Part shown: positions 62,827-64,000 of the stretch, in pieces
Position numbering within the stretch: position 1 is the stretch's first letter
How the letters are laid out: every line of letters begins with the position of its first letter
NCBI RefSeq assembly: GCF_023156195.1
Contig: NZ_JAKUKA010000001.1
Coordinates: 3,534,001-3,598,000 of the forward strand
Origin: Chitinophaga sedimenti
GTDB lineage: Bacteria; Bacteroidota; Bacteroidia; Chitinophagales; Chitinophagaceae
Direction: 5' to 3'
Length of the DNA: 64,000 nt
Program-made: the position numbers and the translations under genes
The notes under the pieces: model-generated
Databases searched by the model: none
What the model was told of the DNA's origin: nothing
Seen by the model: the letters and a program-made list of their open reading frames with translations, nothing else

Positions 62827-63174
62827 CCATCCCCGGATAGAACAGGATTGTACCAATAAATACATGGGCATACATGGTTTTGTATATTCGATTTCTTTGG
62901 TTGATATTGTCAGCGCTACATCAAATGCTCTTCGGGGCTCTCTCTCGGCTATTGCGTTTAACAACAGTTATTGTCCAGGTCGGGATGACTACACCTACCT
63001 GTTCATAAGTTACGAATATAAAACCAATGTTGTGATCTTTTTTGCCGCTTTGCCCAAAGCGATGGCGCTACAGCGTGTAGGCGGTATGGGGGATATCCGG
63101 ATTAACAAAAGCGGGCCGGGCGAACCGGGCAGTGAGAAAGAAAAGGGGCCGGCCGCAGCCGGTTACCCCCGTCC
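62827..63174. other. Intergenic region upstream of the second SusC gene
   Basis: Between the exported hydrolase and the second susC gene on the same strand. It contains the terminator at 63145-63169 and no other gene. I searched for the TAnnTTTG box reading toward susC and did not find a clean match. No sigma/anti-sigma or hybrid regulator gene is present. Confidence 0.5.
63145..63169 (-). terminator. Probable terminator of the exported hydrolase gene
   Basis: On the minus strand GGGG, a TAA bulge, CCGGC, a TGCG loop, GCCGG and CCCC form a bulged 9-bp stem, followed by TTTTCTTTC. It lies 5 bases after the hydrolase stop and before the next operon. Confidence 0.55.
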
Positions 63175-63945
63175 CTAACAAATTACTTTTAGCGCGGCGG
63201 CGGCCGTCTCTATTACTTTGGCCACTTCCACGGGTTTGGAAATAAACACGCAGTGGCTGCCTTTCAGCTCGGTGATGGTAGCGCCGGCACGTTTGGCCAT
63301 GGCACGCTGCCCGTCCGGCACGATCGTTTTATCTTCCGTACCCACCACATACCGGGACTTTTTGCTTTTCCAGGCCGCCTGTTTCACCGACGCCCCGAAC
63401 GCGGCGCCATTGATAGGAATCTGCGAATCCGCCATAAATGCGGCCAGTTCCTTCGACAAATCCGCGCAGAAATTAGCGTGGTAACGCGCCCTGTCGAACC
63501 ATACAAACCCGTTGGCGTCCGGTGGCAGTACCGAAAAATCGGGGTTAGGAGGTCCAGACTGCAGCAATTGCGCCAGGGTTTCACCTTCGGCCGGTACGAA
63601 GGCATCTACATATACCAGCCCTTTCACCTTTTCGTGGTTACCGGCTTCCGTCACCACCGCGCCGCCATAGGAATGACCCACGAGCAATACCGGCCCTTCG
63701 ATGCGGTCGATGGTGCGCATAACGGCTGCCACATCGCCCTCAAAACCGAGGTTGGGATTTGTTGCCACACTTACGTTGTAACCTTTTTTTACGAGGGCTT
63801 TATATACGCCCTCCCAGCCGGAGCCGTTGGCAAATGAACCATGCACCAGCACGATGTTTTTCACCTGCGCCTGCAAAGCGCTTACCGACAGGCATAACAA
63901 TGCCAGCAGCAGGCCATGCCTGCTTTTCATAAGAATTTTCCTCAT
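63175..63945 (-). CDS. Exported alpha/beta hydrolase
   Basis: Intact 256-residue frame with an N-terminal signal peptide (GLLLALLCLSVSALQAQ). The mature part is an alpha/beta hydrolase: NIVLVHGSFANGSGWEGVY (oxyanion loop), nucleophile elbow LVGHSYGGAVV, a lid with DFSVLPPDANGFVWF, acid residue in VVGTEDKTIVPDG and catalytic His in LKGSHCVFIS. It resembles the EstC/methylesterase-like family that cleaves small esters or lactones, here in the periplasm. The start at 63945 is used; a second Met six codons in (MKSRHG) is possible. Signal-bearing members of this family are common in soil Bacteroidota. Confidence 0.85.
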   Translation of the reverse strand: MRKILMKSRHGLLLALLCLSVSALQAQVKNIVLVHGSFANGSGWEGVYKALVKKGYNVSVATNPNLGFEGDVAAVMRTIDRIEGPVLLVGHSYGGAVVTEAGNHEKVKGLVYVDAFVPAEGETLAQLLQSGPPNPDFSVLPPDANGFVWFDRARYHANFCADLSKELAAFMADSQIPINGAAFGASVKQAAWKSKKSRYVVGTEDKTIVPDGQRAMAKRAGATITELKGSHCVFISKPVEVAKVIETAAAALKVIC

Positions 63946-64000
63946 GGTTTAATACAGATTAAGTTGTGTAGACAGGGTGTTAATCAATATTGTAAAACTA

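Overview
The window looks like chromosomal DNA of a soil or plant-type member of the phylum Bacteroidota, most likely family Chitinophagaceae (Chitinophaga-like). The evidence is two SusC/SusD operons, a hybrid two-component system, a type IX secretion (T9SS) cargo with a C-terminal sorting tail beside a PorV homologue, DUF3823, DUF4302 and zinc-metallohydrolase lipoproteins, TAnnTTTG-type promoter boxes and moderate GC. No rRNA, tRNA, insertion sequence, phage or CRISPR locus was seen. More than 20 otherwise convincing genes are broken by single-base frameshifts, usually with family-conserved sequence continuing in another frame. This looks like uncorrected long-read indels rather than mass pseudogenisation, so such genes are annotated over their full span.

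Layout. (1) 0.36-4.8 kb, plus strand: a tight cassette of coiled-coil multi-pass membrane proteins and a lipoprotein with a von Willebrand A-like MIDAS motif. I cannot assign its function, and it is the best candidate here for an undescribed system. (2) 4.8-14.6 kb: ABC-F ATPase, OmpA-like lipoprotein, PhyH-type dioxygenase, DUF1801 protein, MacB/FtsX-type permease, AlkB-like dioxygenase, small monooxygenase and a TonB-dependent receptor. (3) 14.7-16.1 kb: three paralogous small secreted proteins of unknown family, two of which share a duplicated upstream element. (4) 16.1-18.3 kb: nitrilase-superfamily hydrolase, metallo-beta-lactamase-fold hydrolase and the C-terminal remnant of a patatin. 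(5) 18.3-18.9 kb: a gene-free stretch with degenerate tandem repeats, tiny ORFs and four hairpins that keep an 8-nt loop while the stem bases change. (6) 18.9-25.3 kb: a secreted TonB-C-like protein, a very long Ig-repeat T9SS cargo and a PorV homologue, followed by a convergent kinase/LuxR-regulator pair (25.4-28.0 kb).

(7) 28.1-37.5 kb, minus strand: an operon susC-susD-DUF3823-glutaminase-lacI. A hybrid two-component regulator (37.6-41.6 kb) is transcribed divergently. A palindrome, TGTAAACGTTTACA, of the type bound by LacI-family proteins occurs in the susC/regulator intergenic region and again just before the SNF2 helicase gene (41.6-45.6 kb). (8) 45.6-53.6 kb: a signalling cluster of a receiver-kinase, a roughly 2030-residue kinase with about 12 tandem HAMP-type units and three receivers, and a divergent single-domain response regulator. 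(9) 53.6-55.1 kb: an esterase, a cupin and a GNAT acetyltransferase. (10) 55.1-62.9 kb, minus strand: a second operon susC-susD-zinc metallohydrolase-DUF4302-collagen-like lipoprotein, probably for binding and import of a proteinaceous or unknown substrate. An exported alpha/beta hydrolase closes the window.
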